Shown here: positions 18,132-24,735 of the stretch, in pieces
How positions within the stretch are numbered: position 1 is the stretch's first letter
Layout of the letters: every line of letters begins with the position of its first letter
Assembly: GCA_963974715.1 (NCBI GenBank)
Contig: CAXBDK010000007.1
Location: 62,001 to 126,000, forward strand
Length of the DNA stretch: 64,000 nt
DNA from: Sediminicola sp963974715
GTDB lineage: Bacteria > Bacteroidota > Bacteroidia > Flavobacteriales > Flavobacteriaceae
Reading direction: 5' to 3'
Translations under genes and position numbers: made by a program
The notes under the pieces: generated by a model
Told to the model about the DNA's origin: nothing
Databases searched by the model: none
Seen by the model: only the letters and a program-made list of their open reading frames with translations

Positions 18132-19034
18132 TCAGACCCGTTCCGCTATTCTTAATTTGGCGCTGCGCGCCCTATTGTTCAATTTTATCTCTTGCCCCGA
18201 AGGAACGATCAGTCCACCCACCTTCTTAAAGGGAACCGTAACGTTCCCATAAAAATCCTTTTCCGCCTCCCCTTCAAATTTCCCGGACCTCATAAAACGC
18301 TTCACCAACCTGTCCTCCAGGGAATGGTAACTGATCATGCTCAAACGGCCGCCCTTATCAAGAAGGCCCGAAACCTGTAAGAGGAATTCCTTTATCACCT
18401 CGATCTCTTGGTTCACTTCGATCCGGATGGCCTGATATATCTGGGCCAGTATCTTATGTTCCTTGGCCTGTGGCAAAAACTGCCTTAACACGCCCTTCAG
18501 TCGGTCCGTGGTCGCAATGGCACCTTCCTCCCTATTCGCAATGATCACCTTTGCCATGGCATTTGCATTCCTAAGATCTCCATATTCAAAGAGCACCCTT
18601 CGCAGGTCATCATAGGAATAGGTATTTACCACATCATGGGCCGACAGCGTATTCTTCTTGCTCATCCGCATATCCAACGCTGCATCGAAACGCGTGGAAA
18701 AACCCCTTTCGGCCTTGTCGAACTGATGGGAGGAAACCCCAAAGTCGGCCAAAATGCCATCCACTTTCCGCACTCCATAAAATTTCAAGAACTGGGCAAC
18801 ATACCTAAAGTTCTCATGGATCAACTGGAACCGCTCGTCCGCAATATCATTGGCAAGCGCATCCTCATCCTGATCGAATGCGAACAATTTGCCCTCGGGG
18901 CCCAAACGGGACAATATTTCCCTGGAATGCCCGCCGCCGCCGAAGGTAACGTCAACATACACCCCGTTGGGTTTAATGCCAAGCCCGTCAACGGACTCTT
19001 TCAGCAGTACCGGGTCATGATAGCTCATCCCCAT
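18132..19034 (-). CDS. rsmH: 16S rRNA (cytosine(1402)-N(4))-methyltransferase RsmH
   Basis: A SAM-dependent methyltransferase (300 residues) acting on C1402 in the ribosomal decoding centre, formerly MraW. The start MSYHDPVLLKESVDGL matches the family N-terminus. The SAM loop is YVDVTFGGGGHSREIL at residues 26-41. Further signatures are GILADFGVSSHQFDKAERGFS and, near the end, MISYHSLEDRLVKRFM. The start overlaps the mraZ stop by 20 nt. The ATG two codons further in (at 19028) is an alternative start. Confidence 0.97.
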   Translation of the reverse strand: MGMSYHDPVLLKESVDGLGIKPNGVYVDVTFGGGGHSREILSRLGPEGKLFAFDQDEDALANDIADERFQLIHENFRYVAQFLKFYGVRKVDGILADFGVSSHQFDKAERGFSTRFDAALDMRMSKKNTLSAHDVVNTYSYDDLRRVLFEYGDLRNANAMAKVIIANREEGAIATTDRLKGVLRQFLPQAKEHKILAQIYQAIRIEVNQEIEVIKEFLLQVSGLLDKGGRLSMISYHSLEDRLVKRFMRSGKFEGEAEKDFYGNVTVPFKKVGGLIVPSGQEIKLNNRARSAKLRIAERV

Positions 19035-19479
19035 CTTCCCCCATTACTTCTTCGGCCAGTTCCGCAAAATCGGCCGCGGTTTCATCCAATACTTTTTCAT
19101 AACTCTCCTTATCCCAGATCTCTATGATATTAATGGCCGAACTAAGCACCACATCTTTCGAAATATTTGCGATATCGACAAGGTTTTTCGGTATCAACAA
19201 CCGTCCGGTAGTATCCACTTCCACTACCTTTACCCCGGCCGAAAACCTTCTTATAAAGTCGTTGTTCTTCTTTTTAAAGCGGTTCTTCCTGTTCATTTTT
19301 TCCATTAACAGGTTCCATTCCGCCATGGGATACAGCTCCAAACAAGGCTGAAAGACCGAACGCTTTAGGACAAAGCCGTTCGCTAAAATAGGGGCCATCT
19401 GGTTCTTAAGGGAAACAGGCATCATTATCCTGCCCTTTACATCGGCCTTTACCTCGTATGTCCCTATAAAACTTATCAC
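19015..19479 (-). CDS. mraZ: Transcriptional regulator MraZ
   Basis: A 154-residue AbrB-like protein with two MraZ repeats: GTYEVKADVKGRIMMPVSLK (residues 6-25) and VVEVDTTGRLLIPKNLVDIA (near 83-102), each with the DxxGR core. In E. coli MraZ binds repeated sites before its own gene and represses the dcw cluster. The first codon is GTG (19479-19477). No ATG fits before the conserved GTYEV, so GTG is the start. Three 10-bp-spaced repeats lie 47-73 nt upstream. It heads a cluster of thirteen co-directional genes. Confidence 0.95.
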   Translation of the reverse strand: MISFIGTYEVKADVKGRIMMPVSLKNQMAPILANGFVLKRSVFQPCLELYPMAEWNLLMEKMNRKNRFKKKNNDFIRRFSAGVKVVEVDTTGRLLIPKNLVDIANISKDVVLSSAINIIEIWDKESYEKVLDETAADFAELAEEVMGEDGDELS

Positions 19480-19507
19480 TAAAAGTGGCGGTTTTCCTAT
19501 TATAACT

Positions 19508-19515
19508 CAAAGATA
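19508..19515 (-). promoter_or_regulatory. -7 element (TATCTTTG) of the mraZ/dcw promoter
   Basis: TATCTTTG on the minus strand matches the Bacteroidota TAnnTTTG consensus and lies 28 nt before the mraZ GTG, giving a short leader. The region where a -33 TTG would lie is taken up by the three repeats at 19526-19552, so a protein bound there would be expected to block this promoter. Confidence 0.75.
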
Positions 19516-19525
19516 TAGAAATTAT

Positions 19526-19552
19526 TACCACAATTTACCACAATCTACCACA
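19526..19552 (-). promoter_or_regulatory. Three direct repeats at 10-bp spacing: candidate MraZ operator
   Basis: On the minus strand TGTGGTA occurs three times, at 19552-19546, 19542-19536 and 19532-19526, exactly 10 bp apart, so all face one side of the helix. E. coli MraZ binds TGGGN repeats at the same 10-bp period in front of mraZ. The spacing, copy number and position agree; the core differs (GTGGT against TGGG). Autoregulation by the adjacent MraZ is inferred. Confidence 0.7.
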
Positions 19553-19693
19553 TTGTTGATAAAATTTCCCTCCGTAATTCAAAAACCATCGCGCAGGTCC
19601 AGAAAAAATGGGCCTGAACAAAGTGGGAGCAATTCCGAAAAACCACTGTGCAACAGTCCCTTATGGACCCACCCACAGATTCCCACAAATGCA

Positions 19694-19722
19694 TTGCCAT
19701 TAGGTGGAAATGTCTATATTTG
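19694..19722 (+). promoter_or_regulatory. Promoter of the alpha/beta hydrolase gene
   Basis: TTG at 19694-19696 and TATATTTG at 19715-19722 are 18 nt apart, matching the Bacteroidota -33/-7 pattern. The -7 box ends 27 nt before the ATG at 19750. This is one of the best promoter matches in the window. Confidence 0.78.
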
Positions 19723-19749
19723 TGGACTAAGACCTGAAGCTATCCTTGA

Positions 19750-20514
19750 ATGGAAGAGAACATTATTAAAGAAGGAAAATACCGGTATATGGAGATGGGG
19801 GAGGGCACCCCGATTATAATTTTACACGGTCTGATGGGTGGCTTGAGCAATTTTCATGGGGTAATGGACTTCTTTCCAAAAAAAGGGTACAAAGTACTGG
19901 TCCCCGAACTGCCCATATACGACATGCCCCTTCTGAAGACCAACGTAAAGAGTTTTGCCAAATTTCTGGAACAGTTCATTAAATTTAAAGGGCTGCAGGA
20001 CGTTATCCTTTTGGGCAACTCGCTTGGAGGCCATATTGGCCTGCTGCACACAAAATTATATCCCAAATCGGTAAAGGCCCTTGTAATAACGGGAAGTTCC
20101 GGCCTCTATGAAAGCGCCATGGGCGATGGGTACCCAAAGCGGGGCGATTACGAGTTCATCAAAAAAAAGGCCCAGGACGTATTTTACGATCCGAACGTGG
20201 CCACCAAGGAAATTGTGGACGAAGTGTTCGCTACCGTGAACAACAGGATCAAATTGGTAAAGACCTTGGCCATTGCCAAGAGTGCCATTCGCCACAATAT
20301 GTCCAATGACCTGCCACATATGAGCACCCCGGTCTGTATTATTTGGGGCGAGAACGACAATGTTACCCCTCCCAATGTGGCCAAGGAATTTCATGCCCTA
20401 CTGCCCGATTCCGATCTTTTTTGGATCTCAAAATGCGGCCATGCCCCCATGATGGAACATCCTGAAGAGTTCAATACCATTTTGGACGCTTGGTTGACCA
20501 AGCGCAATTTCTAA
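19750..20514 (+). CDS. Alpha/beta-fold hydrolase
   Basis: A 254-residue cytosolic serine hydrolase, substrate unknown. The catalytic residues are readable: nucleophile Ser in LLGNSLGGHIGL (GxSxG near residue 97), Asp in IIWGENDNVTPP (near 206) and His in KCGHAPMMEHP (near 235). The oxyanion HG motif is ILHGLMGGLSNFHG at 24-37. The cap region between the motifs is short and helical. The gene is transcribed divergently from mraZ with its own promoter and is followed 98 nt downstream by engB. This gene pair before engB is common in Flavobacteriaceae as far as I recall. Esterase, lyase or thioesterase activity cannot be told apart. Confidence 0.88.
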   Translation: MEENIIKEGKYRYMEMGEGTPIIILHGLMGGLSNFHGVMDFFPKKGYKVLVPELPIYDMPLLKTNVKSFAKFLEQFIKFKGLQDVILLGNSLGGHIGLLHTKLYPKSVKALVITGSSGLYESAMGDGYPKRGDYEFIKKKAQDVFYDPNVATKEIVDEVFATVNNRIKLVKTLAIAKSAIRHNMSNDLPHMSTPVCIIWGENDNVTPPNVAKEFHALLPDSDLFWISKCGHAPMMEHPEEFNTILDAWLTKRNF

Positions 20515-20612
20515 CAAGAAAATTCCGGGAATGGGCAAGGATCTGGGTTTGGGAAGTGACAAATGACCATCGTGAAAAGCACATCGCCCTTAACGATAAA
20601 TAAAAGCAACAG

Positions 20613-21239
20613 ATGAAAATTACCTCGGCAGACTTTGTGATGAGCAATTCCAAAGTGGCCAATTGCCCTAATGATACCCTTCCGGAATATGCCTTTATTG
20701 GAAGGTCTAACGTGGGAAAATCTTCCCTGATAAATATGTTGACCGAACGAAAGAGCTTGGCAAAAACATCGGGCCGGCCGGGAAAAACACAGCTTATTAA
20801 CCATTTTAAGATCAACGAAAACTGGTTCTTGGTAGACCTTCCCGGTTATGGCTATGCAAGGGTTTCCAAAAGGGACAAAAAGACATTCCAAAAATACATC
20901 ACAGACTATTTTTTGGAAAGACGGCAATTGGTGGGCGCCTTTATCCTGATCGATATCCGGCACGAACCCCAGAAAGTGGACCTGGAATTTATGGAGTGGA
21001 TGGGCACGAACGGAATCCCCTTTTGTATTGTATTTACCAAGGCCGATAAATTAAAGCCCATGGCCATTTCCCGAAACGTCCAAGTATACCTGGATACGCT
21101 CCTTGCCGGTATTTGGGAAGAGGCCCCCACTTATTTTGTCACCTCCTCCAGCAATAGTGTCGGAAGGGAAGAGCTATTGGGCTACATACAGCGGCTTAAC
21201 GATGGTTTTTTCAAGGCCTTGGACAAAGGCCTGGTCTAG
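20613..21239 (+). CDS. engB: Ribosome-biogenesis GTP-binding protein EngB/YsxC
   Basis: A 208-residue TRAFAC-class GTPase needed for assembly of the large ribosomal subunit. G-motifs in order are G1 IGRSNVGKSSLIN (residues 30-42), G2 around SGRPGKTQ, G3 VDLPGYGYA (near 74-82), G4 FTKADKLKP and G5 TSSSN. The N-terminal KITSADFVMSNSKVANCP is a typical EngB lead-in. Its stop lies only 6 nt from the stop of a convergent gene, and I see no terminator between them. Confidence 0.96.
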   Translation: MKITSADFVMSNSKVANCPNDTLPEYAFIGRSNVGKSSLINMLTERKSLAKTSGRPGKTQLINHFKINENWFLVDLPGYGYARVSKRDKKTFQKYITDYFLERRQLVGAFILIDIRHEPQKVDLEFMEWMGTNGIPFCIVFTKADKLKPMAISRNVQVYLDTLLAGIWEEAPTYFVTSSSNSVGREELLGYIQRLNDGFFKALDKGLV

Positions 21240-21245
21240 TTTCCC

Positions 21246-21638
21246 TTACAAAAGTTCCCTTTTTCGCAACAGCTCCATCAAAGCCTCCGTATCGGGCAGG
21301 GCCTGTAATTCTTCCGTGCCCACGCATACTTCCAGTCCGTCCAAAGTCTCCGCCAGGACAACGGGAAATGTAAAGGAATGACCATATTTGGAGGCGTACC
21401 CCTTTAAAAACTCATCCTTGTGCAGAAAATGCGTTTCCACGGACGCAGTTTTGCGAAAACGTTTCCACCTGCTGTTTTCCCGAAAATTCCCGAAGGTGAT
21501 ACTGCACAGGTTACAGGATCGGGAGTTGGGCGCAAACAATTTGTAAGCGGTGTCCAACAGGGCGTTCACCTTACCCGAATACGCATTATAGACAAACAGT
21601 AAACTGCGCGCCTTGTTCCTTTGCAAATTTTTTTCCAT
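21246..21638 (-). CDS. Conserved-looking hypothetical protein with one CxxC
   Basis: A 130-residue soluble protein with no signal peptide or membrane segment and no family I can name. Visible features are RSLLFVYNAYSGKVNALLD near the N-terminus, one CxxC in SRSCNLCSITFGNF (near 50), and a basic patch with HFLHKDEFLKGY. The spacing could suit a metal or redox site, but a single CxxC is not enough to say so. It is converging on engB and is 22 nt upstream of gldC in the same direction, so it may be co-transcribed ahead of or apart from gldBC. Small proteins like this recur between engB and gldC in Flavobacteriaceae as far as I recall. Confidence 0.7.
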   Translation of the reverse strand: MEKNLQRNKARSLLFVYNAYSGKVNALLDTAYKLFAPNSRSCNLCSITFGNFRENSRWKRFRKTASVETHFLHKDEFLKGYASKYGHSFTFPVVLAETLDGLEVCVGTEELQALPDTEALMELLRKRELL

Positions 21639-21660
21639 ATGGAATGCCCTTAGAGGGCCT

Positions 21661-21996
21661 TTATTTTTTCAGTTCCAGCTTTTCGGCAAAATAATCGCAA
21701 AAATCTTTCATGGTGGCCGTCATGCGTTCGTCCTGTGTGGCCTTCATAAAGGTGTCGGAAAGGGATACCAAGGTCTGGTGAAAAAATATCTTCATTTCGT
21801 CCACTGGCATGTCCTTTGTCCACAGATCTATTTTTAGCGATTCCTTGTTCTTGCTGTCCCAGACGGACAGCAACATGGCCTTCGCCTCTTCGTCCACGAT
21901 CCCGCCATCCTCTGCGGACCAGCTTAGCTTTTCAGGGACCCTGTTCTCATCCACGGCGACCCTTAATGTTATTTCTGAAGTCTCAAGTTTTGACAT
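21661..21996 (-). CDS. gldC: Gliding motility protein GldC
   Basis: A 111-residue soluble protein without signal peptide, matching GldC in length, sequence style (EITLRVAVDENRVPEKLSWSAEDGG, IDLWTKDMPVDEMKIFFHQTL) and position directly downstream of gldB. GldC is known in Flavobacterium johnsoniae as an accessory that improves gliding motility and stabilises GldB; its biochemical role is unclear. The gap to gldB is 41 nt, so the two form an operon. Confidence 0.92.
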   Translation of the reverse strand: MSKLETSEITLRVAVDENRVPEKLSWSAEDGGIVDEEAKAMLLSVWDSKNKESLKIDLWTKDMPVDEMKIFFHQTLVSLSDTFMKATQDERMTATMKDFCDYFAEKLELKK

Positions 21997-22037
21997 TTGA
22001 ATTTTTCTTTTAAGTTATGGCTTTACAGCGACCCCTG

Positions 22038-23000
22038 TTACTTTTTTGGCTTGTAACCGGATCGCTTAAACAGTTCTTCGGCAGGCAGCTTCATCAATTC
22101 CGATAGCGATACTTCATTCGAGCCCATAAATGAACGGACGATCTGCCAACCCATATACCGCCCGATCCTTCCGGGAGATTCATTGTCCAGTTCCAACTGG
22201 AATTTGGAGAAGGGGGCGGGATCCAAAAAACGTGGACCCAGTGATAGATCCGTGGCGTACAGCAGCTCCCGCTCTATAAAATACCTCCAGACCTCTTCCT
22301 CGTTGTCTTGCGCCCATTGCAACTGTTCACGGGAATACCCTATTTTTCGTGCGTCGTCCAAAAAAGGCGCCAATTTATCCTTTAGATAGAGTTCCTTCCC
22401 ATAATAGACCATCTGCGCGAGAAATGACCTATCCGCCGGAAAAGGGTTTAGCTGTTTGGCAAAGGTACCCGCTACGTCCCCTACCATAAATTCCTTGTCG
22501 AGTGCGGCGGCAATGTATTTTTGGATACCTACATAGAACCTATGGTCACTCCCCAAATAATTGTCCAGACCTATCAACAGTAGGCTATCGGCCAAGATGA
22601 CCCTATTGTTGTAATCCACATCCGAGGTTACCGTGACCACAGTTGGCACCCTATATTGTGGAAAATAGTATTTTACGTACTTAAAGAACAGCTCCAAGGC
22701 GTCGGATTCCTCTTTAAAATTGCCAAAAGCACGGTCCACCTCTTCCAAAAGCGCTATCTGTAAGGTATCCCGTGACTTGGCTATCCAGACACTATCGGCA
22801 TATTGTTGGGGAAAGAGATATGGATATTTTTTCTGTAACCTGGGGATATCCTGTGGGCCTGCCTGTGCAAACTCCCTATCAAAGCGCAGCACCTTCAGGT
22901 CTACCCGCACCTTTTCCACTTCATCGGCCACCTTATCCTCTTCCTTACATCCAAAAAAAAGCAGGCACGGCACAAAAAATAACAAAATCGTCTTTTTCAT
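22038..23000 (-). CDS. gldB: Gliding motility lipoprotein GldB
   Basis: A 320-residue lipoprotein needed for gliding in Flavobacterium johnsoniae. The N-terminus is a lipoprotein signal with lipobox FFGC (Cys18), so it should be attached to the cell envelope. The remainder (DLKVLRFDREFA, RLQKKYPYLFPQQYADS, YRVPTVVTVTSDVDYN) resembles the GldB/DUF2268-like family with a peptidase-like fold but no evident HExxH. A -7 element lies at 23057-23064, and gldC follows. Together with gldA at 48.2 kb it indicates a gliding flavobacterium. Confidence 0.92.
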   Translation of the reverse strand: MKKTILLFFVPCLLFFGCKEEDKVADEVEKVRVDLKVLRFDREFAQAGPQDIPRLQKKYPYLFPQQYADSVWIAKSRDTLQIALLEEVDRAFGNFKEESDALELFFKYVKYYFPQYRVPTVVTVTSDVDYNNRVILADSLLLIGLDNYLGSDHRFYVGIQKYIAAALDKEFMVGDVAGTFAKQLNPFPADRSFLAQMVYYGKELYLKDKLAPFLDDARKIGYSREQLQWAQDNEEEVWRYFIERELLYATDLSLGPRFLDPAPFSKFQLELDNESPGRIGRYMGWQIVRSFMGSNEVSLSELMKLPAEELFKRSGYKPKK

Positions 23001-23056
23001 ATAAAGTAATTTCCCTTGGACTTTAATATTAGGCCCCTAAGCTTTATTTTTACGGG

Positions 23057-23064
23057 CAAAGTTA
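23057..23064 (-). promoter_or_regulatory. -7 element (TAACTTTG) upstream of gldB
   Basis: TAACTTTG on the minus strand matches TAnnTTTG and lies 57 nt before the gldB start codon. I see no TTG at the usual -33 distance. The nadE gene reads away on the other strand from the same 91-nt gap. Confidence 0.45.
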
Positions 23065-23091
23065 ATTGATTTGAACTTAATACGGTCTTCT

Positions 23092-23880
23092 ATGCAAACG
23101 GAAAAAGTGGCGGCACATATCACAAAATGGTTAAAGGATTACGCAACCGGGGCAGGCATAAAAGGTTTTGTGATCGGTATATCGGGCGGAATCGATTCTG
23201 CCGTTACCTCCACCCTTTGCGCCAAAACGGGCCTGGAACTCTTATGCCTTGAAATGCCCATACACCAAGCCGAAAACCAAGTGGGCAGGGCTTCCGCCCA
23301 TATAGATTGGCTACAGGACAATTTTGCCAATGTAAAACGGCAAGTGGTCAACCTGACCCCGGTCTTTGATGGCTTGATCAAGGCCCTGCCCGAAGTGGAC
23401 AGCGAGGAGGAAAGGTTTATGTCGCTCGCCAATACCAGGGCAAGGCTCCGTATGACCACCTTGTACTATTTTGCGGCCCTCCATGGATACCTTGTTGCCG
23501 GCACAGGTAATAAAGTGGAGGATTTTGGGGTTGGTTTCTATACCAAATACGGTGATGGCGGGGTAGACCTGAGCCCCATTGCCGACCTTTTAAAAACGGA
23601 GGTCTACGCCGTGGCCAAGACCTTGGGCATCAATGATGACATATTGAATGCCGCCCCTACGGATGGATTATGGGGCGATGATCGCACGGACGAGGACCAG
23701 ATTGGCGCTTCCTACCCCGAACTGGAATGGGCCATGGAAATGAAGGAAGCGGGAAAATCGGAAAATGACTTTACGGGAAGGGAAAAAGAAGTTTTTAAAA
23801 TCTTCATCAACTTCAATTCGGCCAACCGCCATAAAATGGTTCCCATACCCGTTTGCGAGGTGCCTGAATCCCTAAAATGA
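23092..23880 (+). CDS. nadE: Ammonia-dependent NAD synthetase NadE
   Basis: A single-domain NAD+ synthetase of about 262 residues that converts nicotinate adenine dinucleotide to NAD+ using ATP and ammonia. The PP-loop FVIGISGGIDSAVTSTL is near residues 27-43 and the later motifs AGTGNKVEDFGVGFYTKYGDGG and ISPIADLLKTEVYAVAKTLG-like segments (here DLSPIADLLKTEVYA) are present. There is no glutaminase domain. The frame is open 7 codons earlier to a TTG at 23071, but the ATG at 23092 gives the normal N-terminus. It starts 91 nt from gldB on the opposite strand. Confidence 0.95.
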   Translation: MQTEKVAAHITKWLKDYATGAGIKGFVIGISGGIDSAVTSTLCAKTGLELLCLEMPIHQAENQVGRASAHIDWLQDNFANVKRQVVNLTPVFDGLIKALPEVDSEEERFMSLANTRARLRMTTLYYFAALHGYLVAGTGNKVEDFGVGFYTKYGDGGVDLSPIADLLKTEVYAVAKTLGINDDILNAAPTDGLWGDDRTDEDQIGASYPELEWAMEMKEAGKSENDFTGREKEVFKIFINFNSANRHKMVPIPVCEVPESLK

Positions 23881-24047
23881 CCGCTCAGCCAAGATTCAGG
23901 TAAATAAATCGAATAAATTCTTAAATTCTAGGGTTTTAAACAAAAAAAAACAACATTTGTTTCAGAAATAAGATTTTTTAACCTTACATTGCATGTCAGT
24001 ATTTTTCGACGTTGTAATTGATGTTAGAATCTAGAAAATAAAGTATA

Positions 24048-24677
24048 ATGATAAAAGTTCTAATTGCGGACAATCACCCCATTGTCAGACTTGGCATAAA
24101 GCAAGTATTAAATTCGGTATCCGATTTTGAAATAATCGATGACGTTTCCAATACTTCGGAGTTATTTGGCAAACTTCAAAAGTTTACGCCCGATGTGGTT
24201 ATCCTGGAGATGGATATTCCCGAAATCAACGGAATTGCCGCTCTTCGGAAGATGAAATTGGAATTCCCGGATGTAAAAGTGCTTATTTACAGCGGGCAAT
24301 CGGAGGATGTGTATGCCCTTAGCACGATCAGGGCAGGAGCCTATGGATATCTTTCCAAAATGGCAGATCTTGATTATATCATCACCGCCGTACGGAAAGT
24401 GAGCGAAGGGAACATGTTCATTACCAATGAGCTTGCACAACGACTGGCCTTTGATGAGAGCACCCAAAAACCAAGAAGGTTCTTCAGAAAATTATCTTCA
24501 AGAGAAGTGGAAGTGCTTAAACTATTGGCAAGCGGAAAAAGGAACAAGGATGTGGCCCAAGGCCTCAACTTGAACGAAAAGACCGTTAGCACCTACAAGG
24601 CCAGGCTGATGAAAAAACTCAACGTGGATAACCTTGTAGACTTGTTGCAACAGGCAAAAGCCTTGGAACTATACTAA
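24048..24677 (+). CDS. NarL/LuxR-type response regulator with Glu at the phosphoacceptor site
   Basis: A 209-residue regulator: receiver domain (1-120) plus a LuxR helix-turn-helix (about 145-205, LSSREVEVLKLLASGKRNKDVA, LNEKTVSTYKARLMKKL). The acidic pair is at Asp8 (IADNHP), and Ser and Lys of the switch are in LIYSGQ and YLSKMAD. At the phosphorylation position the usual Asp is replaced by Glu54 (VVILEMDIPEING), a change that can mimic phosphorylation. There is no histidine kinase gene nearby, so it is an orphan that may work without phosphorylation. An alternative alignment using Asp56 as acceptor looks two residues out of register. A strong terminator follows. Confidence 0.9.
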   Translation: MIKVLIADNHPIVRLGIKQVLNSVSDFEIIDDVSNTSELFGKLQKFTPDVVILEMDIPEINGIAALRKMKLEFPDVKVLIYSGQSEDVYALSTIRAGAYGYLSKMADLDYIITAVRKVSEGNMFITNELAQRLAFDESTQKPRRFFRKLSSREVEVLKLLASGKRNKDVAQGLNLNEKTVSTYKARLMKKLNVDNLVDLLQQAKALELY

Positions 24678-24700
24678 GGTCCCATAAAAAGCATATTCAC

Positions 24701-24728
24701 AAAGCCTTTCTTCGGAAAGGCTTTTTTT
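24701..24728. terminator. Bidirectional terminator between the response regulator and dnaG
   Basis: AAAGCCTTTC (24701-24710) and GAAAGGCTTT (24715-24724) pair perfectly around a TTCG tetraloop, followed by a T-run. It lies between two converging genes and has A-rich sequence on the other side, so it can serve both. Confidence 0.9.
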
Positions 24729-24735
24729 GTACCCG

